Shown here piece by piece: positions 17,054 to 25,490 of a DNA stretch of 64,000 nucleotides; position 1 is the stretch's first letter; each line of letters begins with the position of its first letter. The notes under the pieces are model-generated. The model saw nothing but the letters and a program-made list of their open reading frames with translations. It was not told where the DNA came from and did no database searches. The position numbers and the translations under genes were made by a program. Origin of the DNA: Streptomyces orinoci (lineage in GTDB: Bacteria; Actinomycetota; Actinomycetes; Streptomycetales; Streptomycetaceae); NCBI RefSeq assembly GCF_003121295.1, contig NZ_PHNC01000032.1, positions 57,704 through 121,703 of the forward strand. The letters are read 5' to 3'.

Positions 17054-17945
17054 GGACCGGCCCGGTCCCGCGGCGTTCCACGCCCAGGAGGACCCGCCCG
17101 GTCCGCCCGGCACCGACGGGGCGCCACCCGGCCCGGGCGGCACCGGTGGCACCGGCGCGGGGCCGGGCGGCAAAACGCCCCGTAAACAGCGCTCCTTCTG
17201 GAAGGAACTGCCGATCCTCGTCGGCATCGCGCTGGTCCTGGCGCTGTTCATCAAGACCTTCCTGGTCCAGGCCTTCTCCATCCCGTCCGACTCCATGCAG
17301 GACACCCTCCAGCGCGGCGACCGGGTGCTGGTGGACAAGCTGACGCCCTGGTTCGGCTCCGAGCCCGGGCGCGGCGAGGTGGTGGTCTTCCACGACCCCG
17401 GCGGCTGGCTGCAGGAGAACCCCGGCGCCGGCTCCGGTGCCCTGGCCGGCGGCGTCCAGAAGGTGCTCAGCTTTATCGGCCTGATGCCCTCGGCCGAGGA
17501 GAAGGACCTGATCAAGCGGGTGATCGCGGTCGGCGGGGACACCGTGGAGTGCAAGGGCGACAACAATCCCGTCACGGTGAACGGCAAGGCCCTGAAGGAG
17601 CCCTACATCTTTCCCGGCAACACCCCCTGCGGCGACCGCCCCTTCGGCCCCGTCACGGTGCCCCACGGCCGGATCTGGGTGATGGGCGACCACCGGCAGA
17701 ACTCCCTGGACTCCCGCTACCACCAGGGCCTGCACCAGGGCACAGTCTCGGTGGACGACGTGGTGGGACGGGCCGTCTTCGTGGCCTGGCCGGTGGACCG
17801 CTGGTCGGTGCTCTCGGTCCCCGGCACCTTTGGCCAGCCGGGGCTGAACCGGGCCGCCGCCGTGGCGCCGCCCGCCTTCGGCCTGGTCGGCGCCACCGGC
17901 CTGGTGCTCTGGCGGCGGCGGAAGTCCGGGCAGCCGAGGGGCTGA
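16980..17945 (+). CDS. lepB: Type I signal peptidase 3
   Basis: A 321-aa signal peptidase from GTG 16980, preceded by GAGTGAGGAG. A G/P-rich cytosolic N-terminus of about 75 residues precedes one membrane segment. Catalytic Ser is in SIPSDSMQDTL and Lys in LIKRVIAVGGDT; WVMGDHRQNSLDSR is present. A second membrane segment near the C-terminus (AFGLVGATGLVLWRRRK) anchors it at both ends, as known for most Streptomyces signal peptidases. It starts inside the end of the previous gene. Confidence 0.94.
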   Translation: MAVGDVAVGARSGQEEPDKRPRGTEDRPGPAAFHAQEDPPGPPGTDGAPPGPGGTGGTGAGPGGKTPRKQRSFWKELPILVGIALVLALFIKTFLVQAFSIPSDSMQDTLQRGDRVLVDKLTPWFGSEPGRGEVVVFHDPGGWLQENPGAGSGALAGGVQKVLSFIGLMPSAEEKDLIKRVIAVGGDTVECKGDNNPVTVNGKALKEPYIFPGNTPCGDRPFGPVTVPHGRIWVMGDHRQNSLDSRYHQGLHQGTVSVDDVVGRAVFVAWPVDRWSVLSVPGTFGQPGLNRAAAVAPPAFGLVGATGLVLWRRRKSGQPRG

Positions 17946-17971
17946 CCGACGCCCATACCGCCCGGTAGTGT
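17942..17971 (+). promoter_or_regulatory. Putative promoter of the fourth signal peptidase gene
   Basis: CTGACC (17942-17947) and TAGTGT (17966-17971) are separated by 18 bp and precede the ATG at 18015 by about 45 bp. This is a reasonable principal-sigma promoter pattern and would allow the fourth signal peptidase gene to be expressed separately. Confidence 0.4.
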
Positions 17972-18014
17972 GCGATCCGCGAGACCGACCTTCTACCCGG
18001 CGGGGGCACCTTCC

Positions 18015-18770
18015 ATGAGCACAGCCGGACATCCGGGCCCGGGCCGCGGCCGGGCGGGCAGGGTGCTGTCCTCGGTCGCGGTGGCCCTCGGCTGCGTTCT
18101 CTTCCTCGGCGGCTTCGCCTGGGGCGCCCTGCTCTACAAGCCCTACACGGTGCCCACCGACTCCATGACGCCCACCATCGGCCGTGGCCACCGGGTGCTG
18201 GCCCAGCGCATCGACGGCGGCCGGGTGCACCGGGGCGACGTGGTGGTCTTCACCGACAAGGCATGGGGCGACGTCCCCATGGTCAAACGAGTGGTCGGGG
18301 TGGGCGGGGACACCGTCGCCTGCTGCGATGCGCGGGGCCGGATGACGGTCAACCGGCAGCCGGTCGAGGAACCGTATCTGCAGGACCCCGGCCCGGCCTC
18401 GCCCATCGGCTTCACCGCCACCGTGCCCAAGGACCAGCTTTTCCTGCTCGGCGACCACCGCTCCGACTCCGTCGACTCCCGCTCCCACCTGGGCACCGGC
18501 CAGGGGACGGTGCCCCGCTCCGCGGTCAGTGCCCGGGTGGACGCCACCGCCTGGCCCATCGGCGACTGGGGCATGCTCGGCCGCCCCGCCTCCTTCGCCG
18601 CCCTGCCCGGCGGTACCTCGTCCCCCGGCCCCCTGCCCGCCCTGGCCTTCGCGGTCGTCACCGGCGCGGCACTGGTGCTGGGCGGCGCGGCCTACGGCCC
18701 CATGGAGCGCCTCTTCCGGCGTGGCCCGGCCGCGGAAACGGCCAAAAAGACGGCGGCGTCCCATGGCTGA
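18015..18770 (+). CDS. lepB: Type I signal peptidase 4 (SipZ-like)
   Basis: A 251-aa signal peptidase. ATG 18015 is preferred over a GTG at 17970 because it follows a G-rich SD-like run and gives a normal N-terminus. Catalytic Ser is in VPTDSMTPTI and Lys in MVKRVVGVGGDT; LLGDHRSDSVDSR is intact. A membrane segment lies near residues 20-42 and a second near the C-terminus (ALAFAVVTGAALVLGGAAYG). The sequence is more divergent from the other three. The NUDIX gene starts within its last 8 bases. Confidence 0.93.
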   Translation: MSTAGHPGPGRGRAGRVLSSVAVALGCVLFLGGFAWGALLYKPYTVPTDSMTPTIGRGHRVLAQRIDGGRVHRGDVVVFTDKAWGDVPMVKRVVGVGGDTVACCDARGRMTVNRQPVEEPYLQDPGPASPIGFTATVPKDQLFLLGDHRSDSVDSRSHLGTGQGTVPRSAVSARVDATAWPIGDWGMLGRPASFAALPGGTSSPGPLPALAFAVVTGAALVLGGAAYGPMERLFRRGPAAETAKKTAASHG

Positions 18771-19269
18771 GCGGCCCCATGATGCCCTGGGTACCCGCAA
18801 GGCGGCCCGGGTGGTGCTGCTGGACCCCCGCGACCGGATCCTGCTGTTGCACGGCTACGAGCCCGACGACCCCTCCGACACCTGGTGGTTCACCCCGGGC
18901 GGCGGCCTGGAGGGCGGCGAGGGCTGGGAGGAGGCGGCCCGCCGGGAACTCGCCGAGGAGACCGGCATCACCGAGGTCGATCTCGGCCCGCTGCTGTGGC
19001 GGCGGCACTGCTCCTTCCCCTTCGCCGGGCGGCGCTGGGACCAGGACGAGCGCTACTACCTCGCCCGCACCCGGCAGCAGGCCGGCTGGACCGGCGGACG
19101 GACGGAGCTGGAGCGCCGCAGCATCAATGGGCTGCGCTGGTGGACCTGCGAGGAACTTCGCACGGCCCGTGAGACGGTGTATCCGACCAGGCTCGCCGAG
19201 CTGCTGCGCACGCTGCTCGACGAGGGTCCGCCCACTGTGCCACTGCTCCTGGAGACGGAGCGGGCCTGA
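18763..19269 (+). CDS. NUDIX hydrolase
   Basis: A 168-aa NUDIX protein from ATG 18763. The NUDIX box is recognisable in GGGLEGGEGWEEAARRELAEETG, fitting GX5EX7REUXEEXGU with the spacing as read. It would hydrolyse a nucleoside diphosphate linked to another moiety; the substrate is unknown. It overlaps the upstream signal peptidase gene by 8 bp and is followed by the DUF2469 gene, a conserved pairing in Streptomyces. Confidence 0.9.
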   Translation: MAERPHDALGTRKAARVVLLDPRDRILLLHGYEPDDPSDTWWFTPGGGLEGGEGWEEAARRELAEETGITEVDLGPLLWRRHCSFPFAGRRWDQDERYYLARTRQQAGWTGGRTELERRSINGLRWWTCEELRTARETVYPTRLAELLRTLLDEGPPTVPLLLETERA

Positions 19270-19308
19270 CGCACAATGGGGGGACGCACGGCTGAAGGGG
19301 AACATGCC

Positions 19309-19617
19309 ATGAGCGCCGAGGACCTCGAGAAGTACGAGACCGAGATGGAGCTGAAGCTCTACCGGGAGTACCGCGACGTCGTCGGTCTGTTCAAATACGT
19401 GATCGAGACCGAGCGGCGTTTCTACCTCACCAACGACTACGAGATGCAGGTCCACTCCGTGCAGGGTGAGGTCTTCTTCGAGGTGTCGATGGCCGACGCC
19501 TGGGTCTGGGACATGTACCGGCCCGCCCGGTTCGTCAAGCAGGTCCGGGTGCTGACCTTCAAGGACGTCAATATCGAGGAGCTGAACAAGAGCGACCTCG
19601 ACCTTCCGGGTGGCTGA
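19309..19617 (+). CDS. DUF2469 family protein
   Basis: A 102-aa acidic protein with the highly conserved actinobacterial sequence MSAEDLEKYETEMELKLY at its start and FKDVNIEELNKSDLDLP near its end. ATG 19309 is chosen to match that conserved start over an upstream in-frame codon at 19276. No biochemical function is known for the family. It is small, soluble and single-domain, with YraN following 64 bp downstream. Confidence 0.92.
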   Translation: MSAEDLEKYETEMELKLYREYRDVVGLFKYVIETERRFYLTNDYEMQVHSVQGEVFFEVSMADAWVWDMYRPARFVKQVRVLTFKDVNIEELNKSDLDLPGG

Positions 19618-19681
19618 GTTCTCCACAACCGGCCGGTAGTCCACCAAGATCCAACAGTTTGCCGGGCGGGCCCCACAGTCG

Positions 19682-20071
19682 GTGCCGGAGGTGGTGCCCG
19701 TGTTGGGTTCCGGAAGTGCCCGGCAGGCCATTGGCCGCTACGGGGAGAAACTGGCGGCCCGCCGGCTGACCGAGGCGGGGATGACCGTGCTGGCCCGCAA
19801 CTGGCGGTGCCGGGACGGAGAGATCGACCTGGTGGCGCTCGACGGCGATGCGCTGGTCGTATGCGAGGTCAAGACCCGCAGAGCGGGCCCGTACCAGCAC
19901 CCGATGGCGGCCGTGACACCGCGCAAGGCCGAGCGGCTGCGCCGGCTCGCCGAACGCTGGCTGGAACGGCACGGCGGCCCGCCGCCCGGCGGGGTGCGCA
20001 TCGATGTGGTGGGCGTGGTGGTGCCCAGCCGGGGCGCTCCGGCCGTGCAGCACGTCAAGGGGGTGGCCTGA
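19682..20071 (+). CDS. YraN/UPF0102 family endonuclease-like protein
   Basis: A 129-aa protein with the restriction-like fold signature GEIDLVALDGDALVVCEVKTR (D...ExK catalytic arrangement). The N-terminus after GTG 19682 contains GRYGEKLAARRL, typical of the family. Its physiological role is unclear, though it sits beside comM and dprA, genes of DNA uptake and recombination. Its stop overlaps the comM start by one base. Confidence 0.9.
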   Translation: MPEVVPVLGSGSARQAIGRYGEKLAARRLTEAGMTVLARNWRCRDGEIDLVALDGDALVVCEVKTRRAGPYQHPMAAVTPRKAERLRRLAERWLERHGGPPPGGVRIDVVGVVVPSRGAPAVQHVKGVA

Positions 20072-21675
20072 TGGCCTTCGCCCGCACCTGTTCGGTCGCC
20101 CTGGTCGGCGTGGAGGGCGTGGTGGTCGAGGTCCAGGCCGACCTGGAACCGGGCGTGGCCGCCTTCACCCTGGTGGGTCTGGCCGACAAGAGTCTCAGCG
20201 AGAGCCGCGACCGGGTTCGCGCGGCCGTGGTCAACTCCGGTGTCGCCTGGCCGCAGAAGAAGCTCACCGTGGGGCTCAGCCCGGCCTCGGTGCCCAAGGG
20301 CGGCAGTGGCTTCGACCTGGCCGTGGCCTGCGCGGTGCTGGCCGCCGCGGAACGGGTCGAACCGCACCGGATCGCCGATCTGATGATGATCGGCGAACTG
20401 GGCCTGGACGGCCGGGTCCGCCCGGTACGCGGGGTACTGCCCGCCGTGCTCGCGGCCGCCGACGCCGGATACCGTCAGGTGGTGGTGCCCGAGCGCACCG
20501 TGGCGGAGGCCTCCCTGGTCCCGGGCACCGAGGTGCTCGGGGTACGCAGCCTGCGGCAGCTGATCGCCGTGCTCACCGACGAGCCGGTGCCCGAGGAGGA
20601 GCCGCTCCCCGAAGGACGGCCGGATCCCATGCTGGCCGGACTGACCGTGCCCGGAGCCGGTCACGGCACCGGAACGGCCGGCCCGGATCACCGCGCCGAT
20701 CTCACCGAGGTCGCCGGCCAGCCCGCGGCCCGGCGAGCGCTGGAGGTGGCCGCGGCCGGACGGCACCACATCTTCCTGCTGGGGCCACCGGGCGCCGGCA
20801 AGACCATGCTCGCCGAACGCCTGCCCGGACTGCTTCCCCCGCTGACCAGGGAGGAGTCGCTGGAGGTCACCGCGGTGCACTCGGTGGCCGGAACGCTCCC
20901 CGCCGGCCAGCCGCTGATCGACCGGCCGCCCTACTGCGCCCCGCACCACTCGGCCTCCATGGCCTCCCTGGTCGGCGGCGGCAGCGGCCTGCCCCGGCCG
21001 GGCGCGGTCTCCCTGGCACACCGAGGGGTGCTTTTTATCGACGAGGCACCGGAATGCAGCCGGCAGGCGCTGGACGCGCTGCGCCAGCCGCTGGAGTCCG
21101 GGCAGGTGACCGTCGCCCGCACCGGAGGGGTGATGCGGCTGCCGGCCAGATTCCTGCTGGCGCTCGCCGCGAACCCCTGTCCCTGCGGCCGGCACGGCAT
21201 GCTGCCCGAGGGCTGTGACTGCCCGCCGCAGATGGTGCGGCGCTACCGGGCACGGCTGTCCGGCCCACTGCTGGACCGGGTCGATCTGCGGGTGCGGGTG
21301 GAGCCGGTGGGCCGTACCGAGCTCACCGGGAGCCCGGCCGGGGCGGAGAGCACGGCCGAGGTCGCCGCCCGGGTCGCCAGGGCCCGGGAACGGGCCCTGG
21401 CGCGGTACGCGGGCACCCCTTGGCGCACCAACAGCGAAGTGCCCGGCCATGAGCTGCGCACCCGCTGGCGCACCGGCCCGGAAGCCCTGGAGCCGGCCGA
21501 ACGGGACATGGAACGCGGGCTGTTGACCGCCCGCGGCCTGGACCGGGTGCTGCGGGTGGCCTGGACGGTGGCCGACCTCGCCGGGCACGACCGTCCCGAC
21601 GCGCACGATGTGCGCCAGGCCCTGGAGCTGCGCACCGGCGTCCGGCGAGGGGTGCCGGCCGGGAGCGTGCCATGA
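20071..21675 (+). CDS. comM: YifB/ComM family Mg-chelatase-like AAA+ ATPase
   Basis: A 534-aa AAA+ protein. ATG 20071 gives the standard start (AFARTCSVALVGVEG). An N-terminal ChlI-like domain is followed by Walker A GPPGAGKTM (about residues 237-245) and Walker B VLFIDEAPE near 325, then a C-terminal Mg-chelatase domain with a C-rich insert (NPCPCGRHGMLPEGCDCP). ComM is a branch-migration helicase in natural transformation of Gram-negatives; the role here is unproven. The stop overlaps dprA by 4 bp (ATGA). Confidence 0.94.
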   Translation: MAFARTCSVALVGVEGVVVEVQADLEPGVAAFTLVGLADKSLSESRDRVRAAVVNSGVAWPQKKLTVGLSPASVPKGGSGFDLAVACAVLAAAERVEPHRIADLMMIGELGLDGRVRPVRGVLPAVLAAADAGYRQVVVPERTVAEASLVPGTEVLGVRSLRQLIAVLTDEPVPEEEPLPEGRPDPMLAGLTVPGAGHGTGTAGPDHRADLTEVAGQPAARRALEVAAAGRHHIFLLGPPGAGKTMLAERLPGLLPPLTREESLEVTAVHSVAGTLPAGQPLIDRPPYCAPHHSASMASLVGGGSGLPRPGAVSLAHRGVLFIDEAPECSRQALDALRQPLESGQVTVARTGGVMRLPARFLLALAANPCPCGRHGMLPEGCDCPPQMVRRYRARLSGPLLDRVDLRVRVEPVGRTELTGSPAGAESTAEVAARVARARERALARYAGTPWRTNSEVPGHELRTRWRTGPEALEPAERDMERGLLTARGLDRVLRVAWTVADLAGHDRPDAHDVRQALELRTGVRRGVPAGSVP

Positions 21676-22354
21676 CCGGGGTGGGGCAGGAGGAGCGGCT
21701 TGCCCGGGCGGCGCTGGCCCGGCTGACCGAGCCGGGGGACGAGACCGTGGGGCGCTGGCTGCGCGAGCTGGGGCCGGTGCGGCTGCTGCGCGCGCTGACC
21801 GGGCAGGAGCCGCCCCCGCGCGGTGCGCGTGCCGAACGCCTGGCGGGGTACCGGGCCCGGGCGGCCGCCCTGGACCCGGCGGGCGACCTGGCGGCCGTCG
21901 CCCGGCTCGGCGGGCGCTTCATCTGCCCGGGCGAGGCGGAGTGGCCGGGGCAGCTGGACGACCTCGGGGACGCCCGGCCGGTCGGCCTGTGGGTGCGCGG
22001 CAGTGCCAATGTGCGGATGTGGGCCCTGCGTTCGGTGGCGGTGGTGGGCGCCCGGGCCTGCTCCGACTACGGCTCGCATGTGGCGGCCCTGCTGGGCGCG
22101 GGGCTGGCCGAGCGCGGCTGGGTGGTGGTCTCCGGTGCGGCCTACGGCGTGGACGGTGCCGCGCACCGGGGAGCGCTCGCGGCGGACGGGGCGACCGTGG
22201 CGATGCTGGCCTGCGGGGTGGACGTGCCCTATCCGCGCGGGCATACCGAGCTGCTGGGCCGGATCGCCGAACAGGGGCTGATCCTGGCCGAGTTGCCGCC
22301 GGGCGGGCATCCGACCAGGAGCCGGTTCGTGCTGCGCAACCGGGTCATCGCCGC
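21672..22354 (+). pseudogene. dprA: dprA, 5' part, interrupted by a Tn554-like element
   Basis: Codons 1-227 of DprA, the RecA-loading DNA processing protein. The Rossmann signatures VVGARACSDYGSHVA and SGAAYGVDGAAHRGAL are intact up to RFVLRNRVIAA, where the frame enters foreign DNA at 22355 and continues with unrelated sequence to a stop at 22778. Joining 22354 to 26790 restores the reading frame and the conserved sequence NRVIAALTRGTVVVEAEYRS, giving a 392-aa protein, a normal DprA length. The gene is therefore disrupted by insertion rather than decayed. Confidence 0.95.
22349..22354 (+). repeat. 6-bp direct repeat (left flank, target core)
   Basis: CGCCGC immediately left of the element, matching 26784-26789 on the right. 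It forms part of the original dprA codons ATC GCC GCC and is the likely crossover core. Tn554 recombinases also use a 6-bp core. Confidence 0.85.
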
Positions 22355-22367
22355 TTCTCTGGGGGTC
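22355..22367 (+). repeat. Left terminal inverted repeat
   Basis: TTCTCTGGGGGTC, the perfect inverse of 26771-26783. Just inside it, AACACTG (22368-22374) and CAGTGTT (22393-22399) form a subterminal hairpin. Confidence 0.9.
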
Positions 22368-22473
22368 AACACTGTGGGGATGGCTGCGGCCTCAGTGTTT
22401 GTGCAGCTCAGCGCTGGTGAGTCCGACTCTATCCAATGCAACAGGTGTGGTGCTAGCAGGACATCGAGAGAGA

Positions 22474-23001
22474 TCAGCTCCTGGCCGTCCCGGTGTGGTT
22501 CAGAGCTCGGGTCAGCTCCCGGTTGGCGGCTCGTGCCGCTTCGAGCTCTTGGGTGCGTTCTTCGAGTTCGCCCTGCTTGTCGGCGAGTTCCTGTTCGAGC
22601 ATGGAGACACGCTGTTGAAGCTGATCCAGATCGGCGGGTGAACCGAGTCCCGAATCGACCCAGACTTGTTCGCCGAGGCTCTCGGACATCCGCTTCTCCA
22701 GCTGCCGGACCCGCGCCGTCAGATGTTTGTTCCGTTCGAGAGCGTTCGCGAGGTCGGCCTGGAGCGACGCGCGGCTGACCGCAGCTTGACGGCCGTCCGA
22801 GGCTGGGGCGGCTGCCGCGGCGTGGACGCGCTCCAGGAGGTCGGCGTGTCGGTAGAGGAAAGTGCGGTCAACTCGGGCCGCGCGAGCGACACTTGACACC
22901 GTGATGTCGCTGCCGTCCCGGACCGCGACGTCGAGCGCGCTGAGCACGCGCTGACGCCGCCGGGCCGAATCCGCCCGCCGGCCTTCGATCATGCTGTTCA
23001 T
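22474..23001 (-). CDS. tnpC: TnpC-like protein (DUF6262 family) of the Tn554-like element
   Basis: A 175-aa protein from ATG 23001, overlapping the tnpB stop as ATGA. Residues about 34-55 (TVSSVARAARVDRTFLYRHADLL) look like a helix-turn-helix. Residues about 80-165 are a long charged coiled coil (LEKRMSESLG, LEQELADKQGELEERTQEL). In Tn554 the third small protein affects orientation and efficiency of transposition rather than catalysis; the same role is inferred here from position. A second ATG at 22992 would remove three residues. Confidence 0.85.
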   Translation of the reverse strand: MNSMIEGRRADSARRRQRVLSALDVAVRDGSDITVSSVARAARVDRTFLYRHADLLERVHAAAAAPASDGRQAAVSRASLQADLANALERNKHLTARVRQLEKRMSESLGEQVWVDSGLGSPADLDQLQQRVSMLEQELADKQGELEERTQELEAARAANRELTRALNHTGTARS

Positions 23002-25490
23002 GCGAGCCTTCCTGACGAGCCGGAGAAGTCCGATATGGGTGGGCCGATGCGAGGCATCCCGAGCGAGACCACGGTGCGGCTGCGTCGCAGGACCGCGGTG
23101 GCTTCCCTGATGTGGGCCCGGTCCTCGTCGCTGAGAGCGTCGAGGTCCTCCTTGACGCGCTGGACCAGGCGGCGGACCTTCTTGATCTCGTCGTCCGAGG
23201 GCATGGCCTCCGAACGGGCCCAGTCGTCCGCATGCACGAAGGCGGCGAGCCGTTCGCGGTTGCGGAGGAGATCGGCGAGATACGCTTCCAGATCGGGCAG
23301 GTAGGAGGCGTCGGTGCGGAAGTGGTCGCAGCCGACACAACGGAAGCGGACAGGGCAGTCCATGCCGCCGGCCACGACGTTCGTCGGCTCGGTGCAGACC
23401 CCGTAAGGGACCTGGGTCTCGCCGATCGCCCGGCGCACGTGTTCGGAGTCCAGTAGTGTCTGGGCCGTGCGCCAGACACGGGTGCCATGCCGGTCGAACT
23501 GCATGGCGGTGACCCGGTCGACGGCCTCGCGCTTGCGGGTTTCACTGACCCGGTAGTAACGCTGCGTAGTGTCGAGTTGGCGATGGTCCATGAGCTCTTT
23601 GAGCACGTCAATGCGGATATTGGCGTCAGCATGCCGTTGCGCGTAGGTGTGCCGGTAGGCATAGGGGAAGATCTTTGCCTTGTCGAAGGGCAGCATCTCG
23701 GTGACGCGCTTGCCGTCCCGCTCGATGGTGATGGGAACGAACACATCGGGCAGGGAATCGACCCAGGACCGGTGACGTTCGGTGATCCGCTCGTGGTCCA
23801 GGGCCTTGGTGCCGTCCGGGTTGGTCCGCCAGGCCGGGAAGAGCTTGAGGGCCCTCTGCGGGGTGTCCGGGAACAGGCTTCGGGTCCGCTCCTGCTGCCG
23901 TCGGATCACGTCGGCGGTGGTGTCCGCGATCGGCAGCCGGCGAGCGTTGCGCAGGGCCTTGCGGTTGTCGTAGACGAGGACGAGTTTCCCGTCGCCGTCC
24001 CGCTCGAGGCAGTCCCAGGGCAGGTTGGAGACTTCGGCGGGGCGTCGGCCGGTGTCCATGAGGATCTCGGTCGCGGCCCGGATGTGCTGATCGAAATCGG
24101 ACGTGAACGCGTCCAGGCGGTCGCTGAGGAACCGCATGACCTCCGTGGGCAAGTCGCGTCCCGCCTCGGCATCGTCCGGATCGTCGGGGACGTCGCCGGG
24201 CCGCAGGGCGAAGTCCCGGGACAGCCCGTGCAGCGGCTGCCCCGGCTGCGTCAGCCCCAGGGACCGCATGCGGCCCAGCAGCCGTTTGGCGTCCCGGACA
24301 TCGAGCACGTGGCGGTAGCCGCTGACCTCGCCCTTGTCCACCAGCAGCCGCATGCGGTTCAGGAAGAGAACGATGTCGTCCCGGCCGAGCAGACGAGGGT
24401 CGGCTCCGGCGTCGGCGCGGTTGAGGCGCAGGCTCTCTGAGAGGCGGCCAACGGAGCGGACCTGGAGCTGGACCGCGTTGCGGGCCTGGCTTCCGCGGCG
24501 TTTGGGCAGGTCATCGAGAGCCCAGTCCTGGACGGCGCGACGCAGCCACTCCTGGCTGATGTCCTCGAAGGTGAGGAACCCCCGGAAGCCGAAGGCCCGG
24601 GTGTCCCAGACGCTCTTGAAGCGCTCGGTCTCGGGCGACAACTGCGAGACCCGCAGATGCTTGAGCATCTCCCGGAACATCCGGCCCGTGCTGGCGCCGA
24701 GCGCGTCGGCGTCCACGTCCTCAAGCGAGGGCAGCTGCAGGACCCGGAGCTGGTCACAGAGCGGACGCAGGTTCTCATCGCGCTGCTTGATCCCTGCGGC
24801 GAAGCGCTGGTGGAGGCCGAAGAGGAGCTCGGCCACCACACGGTCCGGCAGGCCGCGCAGACTGACGACGCCGGCCTCGGCGATCGCCCCCGTCGTGCGT
24901 CGCCACATCTCCTCGTCGTCGGCTGTCCCCAGGCGCTTCTCACGGTTCCAGCGCTGTGCGTGCGCCAGGCAGTAAGGCGCGTGACCAGGGCGCTCCCGTG
25001 TGCAGGCGACGACCTGGCAGGCGCCGAACCCGGGCAGAGGAACAACCTCGGGGTGAAGGAGGAACTCCTCAAGGGACATCCGCAAGACGCGTTTTCGCTG
25101 GTAGGAGTGTGTGGTGCACAACGGCTCCAGCGCGGTCTTCCAAGGCCGGGCGCAGTCCGCGACCCGGCAGTTGGAGATCCCGATGCCCCGCCAGTGACGC
25201 ACGGTCGTGGCGAGGAACTCCTCCCGGGAGAGGCCGCCCGCCTCCATCCGCTTCCAGCATCCGGCGCAAAGACCCCGGTCCTCGGGTGCCCGGACCCGCT
25301 TCTCGCAGCCCTTGACCTGGCACTCTGCAGCTGACAGAAGAGGCTCGCCGAGTGGGAAGTGCAGCAGCTTGACCTCGTGCTGCCATCCCATCAGATCGAG
25401 GAACGTCGCGGGAACCGCCGCGAGGAGGTCGGCCGTCACCTGGTCCTGGTCAGGACCAGGCTGGACGAAATGAGCAAGCGTCGTCGTCAC
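22998..25490 (-). CDS. tnpB: TnpB-like tyrosine recombinase with N-terminal zinc clusters
   Basis: An 830-aa protein from GTG 25490, overlapping the tnpA stop by 4 bp (GTGA). The N-terminus has three Cys/His clusters: C57/C62/C75/C78, C108/C113/C125/H128 and C158/C163/C174/H177, plausible zinc-binding DNA contacts. The catalytic domain shows Arg I in TGRRPAEV (about R483), AYRHTYAQ (R613, H614), H636 and the nucleophile region TTQRYYRV (Y645). The first histidine of the usual HxxR box is tyrosine (Y610). Another CxxC pair, CVGC, is near residue 720. It is longer than Tn554 TnpB (about 630 aa). Confidence 0.9.
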   Translation of the reverse strand: MTTTLAHFVQPGPDQDQVTADLLAAVPATFLDLMGWQHEVKLLHFPLGEPLLSAAECQVKGCEKRVRAPEDRGLCAGCWKRMEAGGLSREEFLATTVRHWRGIGISNCRVADCARPWKTALEPLCTTHSYQRKRVLRMSLEEFLLHPEVVPLPGFGACQVVACTRERPGHAPYCLAHAQRWNREKRLGTADDEEMWRRTTGAIAEAGVVSLRGLPDRVVAELLFGLHQRFAAGIKQRDENLRPLCDQLRVLQLPSLEDVDADALGASTGRMFREMLKHLRVSQLSPETERFKSVWDTRAFGFRGFLTFEDISQEWLRRAVQDWALDDLPKRRGSQARNAVQLQVRSVGRLSESLRLNRADAGADPRLLGRDDIVLFLNRMRLLVDKGEVSGYRHVLDVRDAKRLLGRMRSLGLTQPGQPLHGLSRDFALRPGDVPDDPDDAEAGRDLPTEVMRFLSDRLDAFTSDFDQHIRAATEILMDTGRRPAEVSNLPWDCLERDGDGKLVLVYDNRKALRNARRLPIADTTADVIRRQQERTRSLFPDTPQRALKLFPAWRTNPDGTKALDHERITERHRSWVDSLPDVFVPITIERDGKRVTEMLPFDKAKIFPYAYRHTYAQRHADANIRIDVLKELMDHRQLDTTQRYYRVSETRKREAVDRVTAMQFDRHGTRVWRTAQTLLDSEHVRRAIGETQVPYGVCTEPTNVVAGGMDCPVRFRCVGCDHFRTDASYLPDLEAYLADLLRNRERLAAFVHADDWARSEAMPSDDEIKKVRRLVQRVKEDLDALSDEDRAHIREATAVLRRSRTVVSLGMPRIGPPISDFSGSSGRLA

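Noticed and set aside
16923..18800. 625-codon minus-strand frame opposite the signal peptidases
   Set aside because: Repetitive G/H/V-rich shadow; the catalytic Ser/Lys motifs on the plus strand decide the coding strand.
21672..22778. Fusion protein of DprA with element-encoded tail
   Set aside because: The 140-codon tail after 22354 is antisense to the tnpC and tnpB genes and has no domain; it is an accidental read-through.
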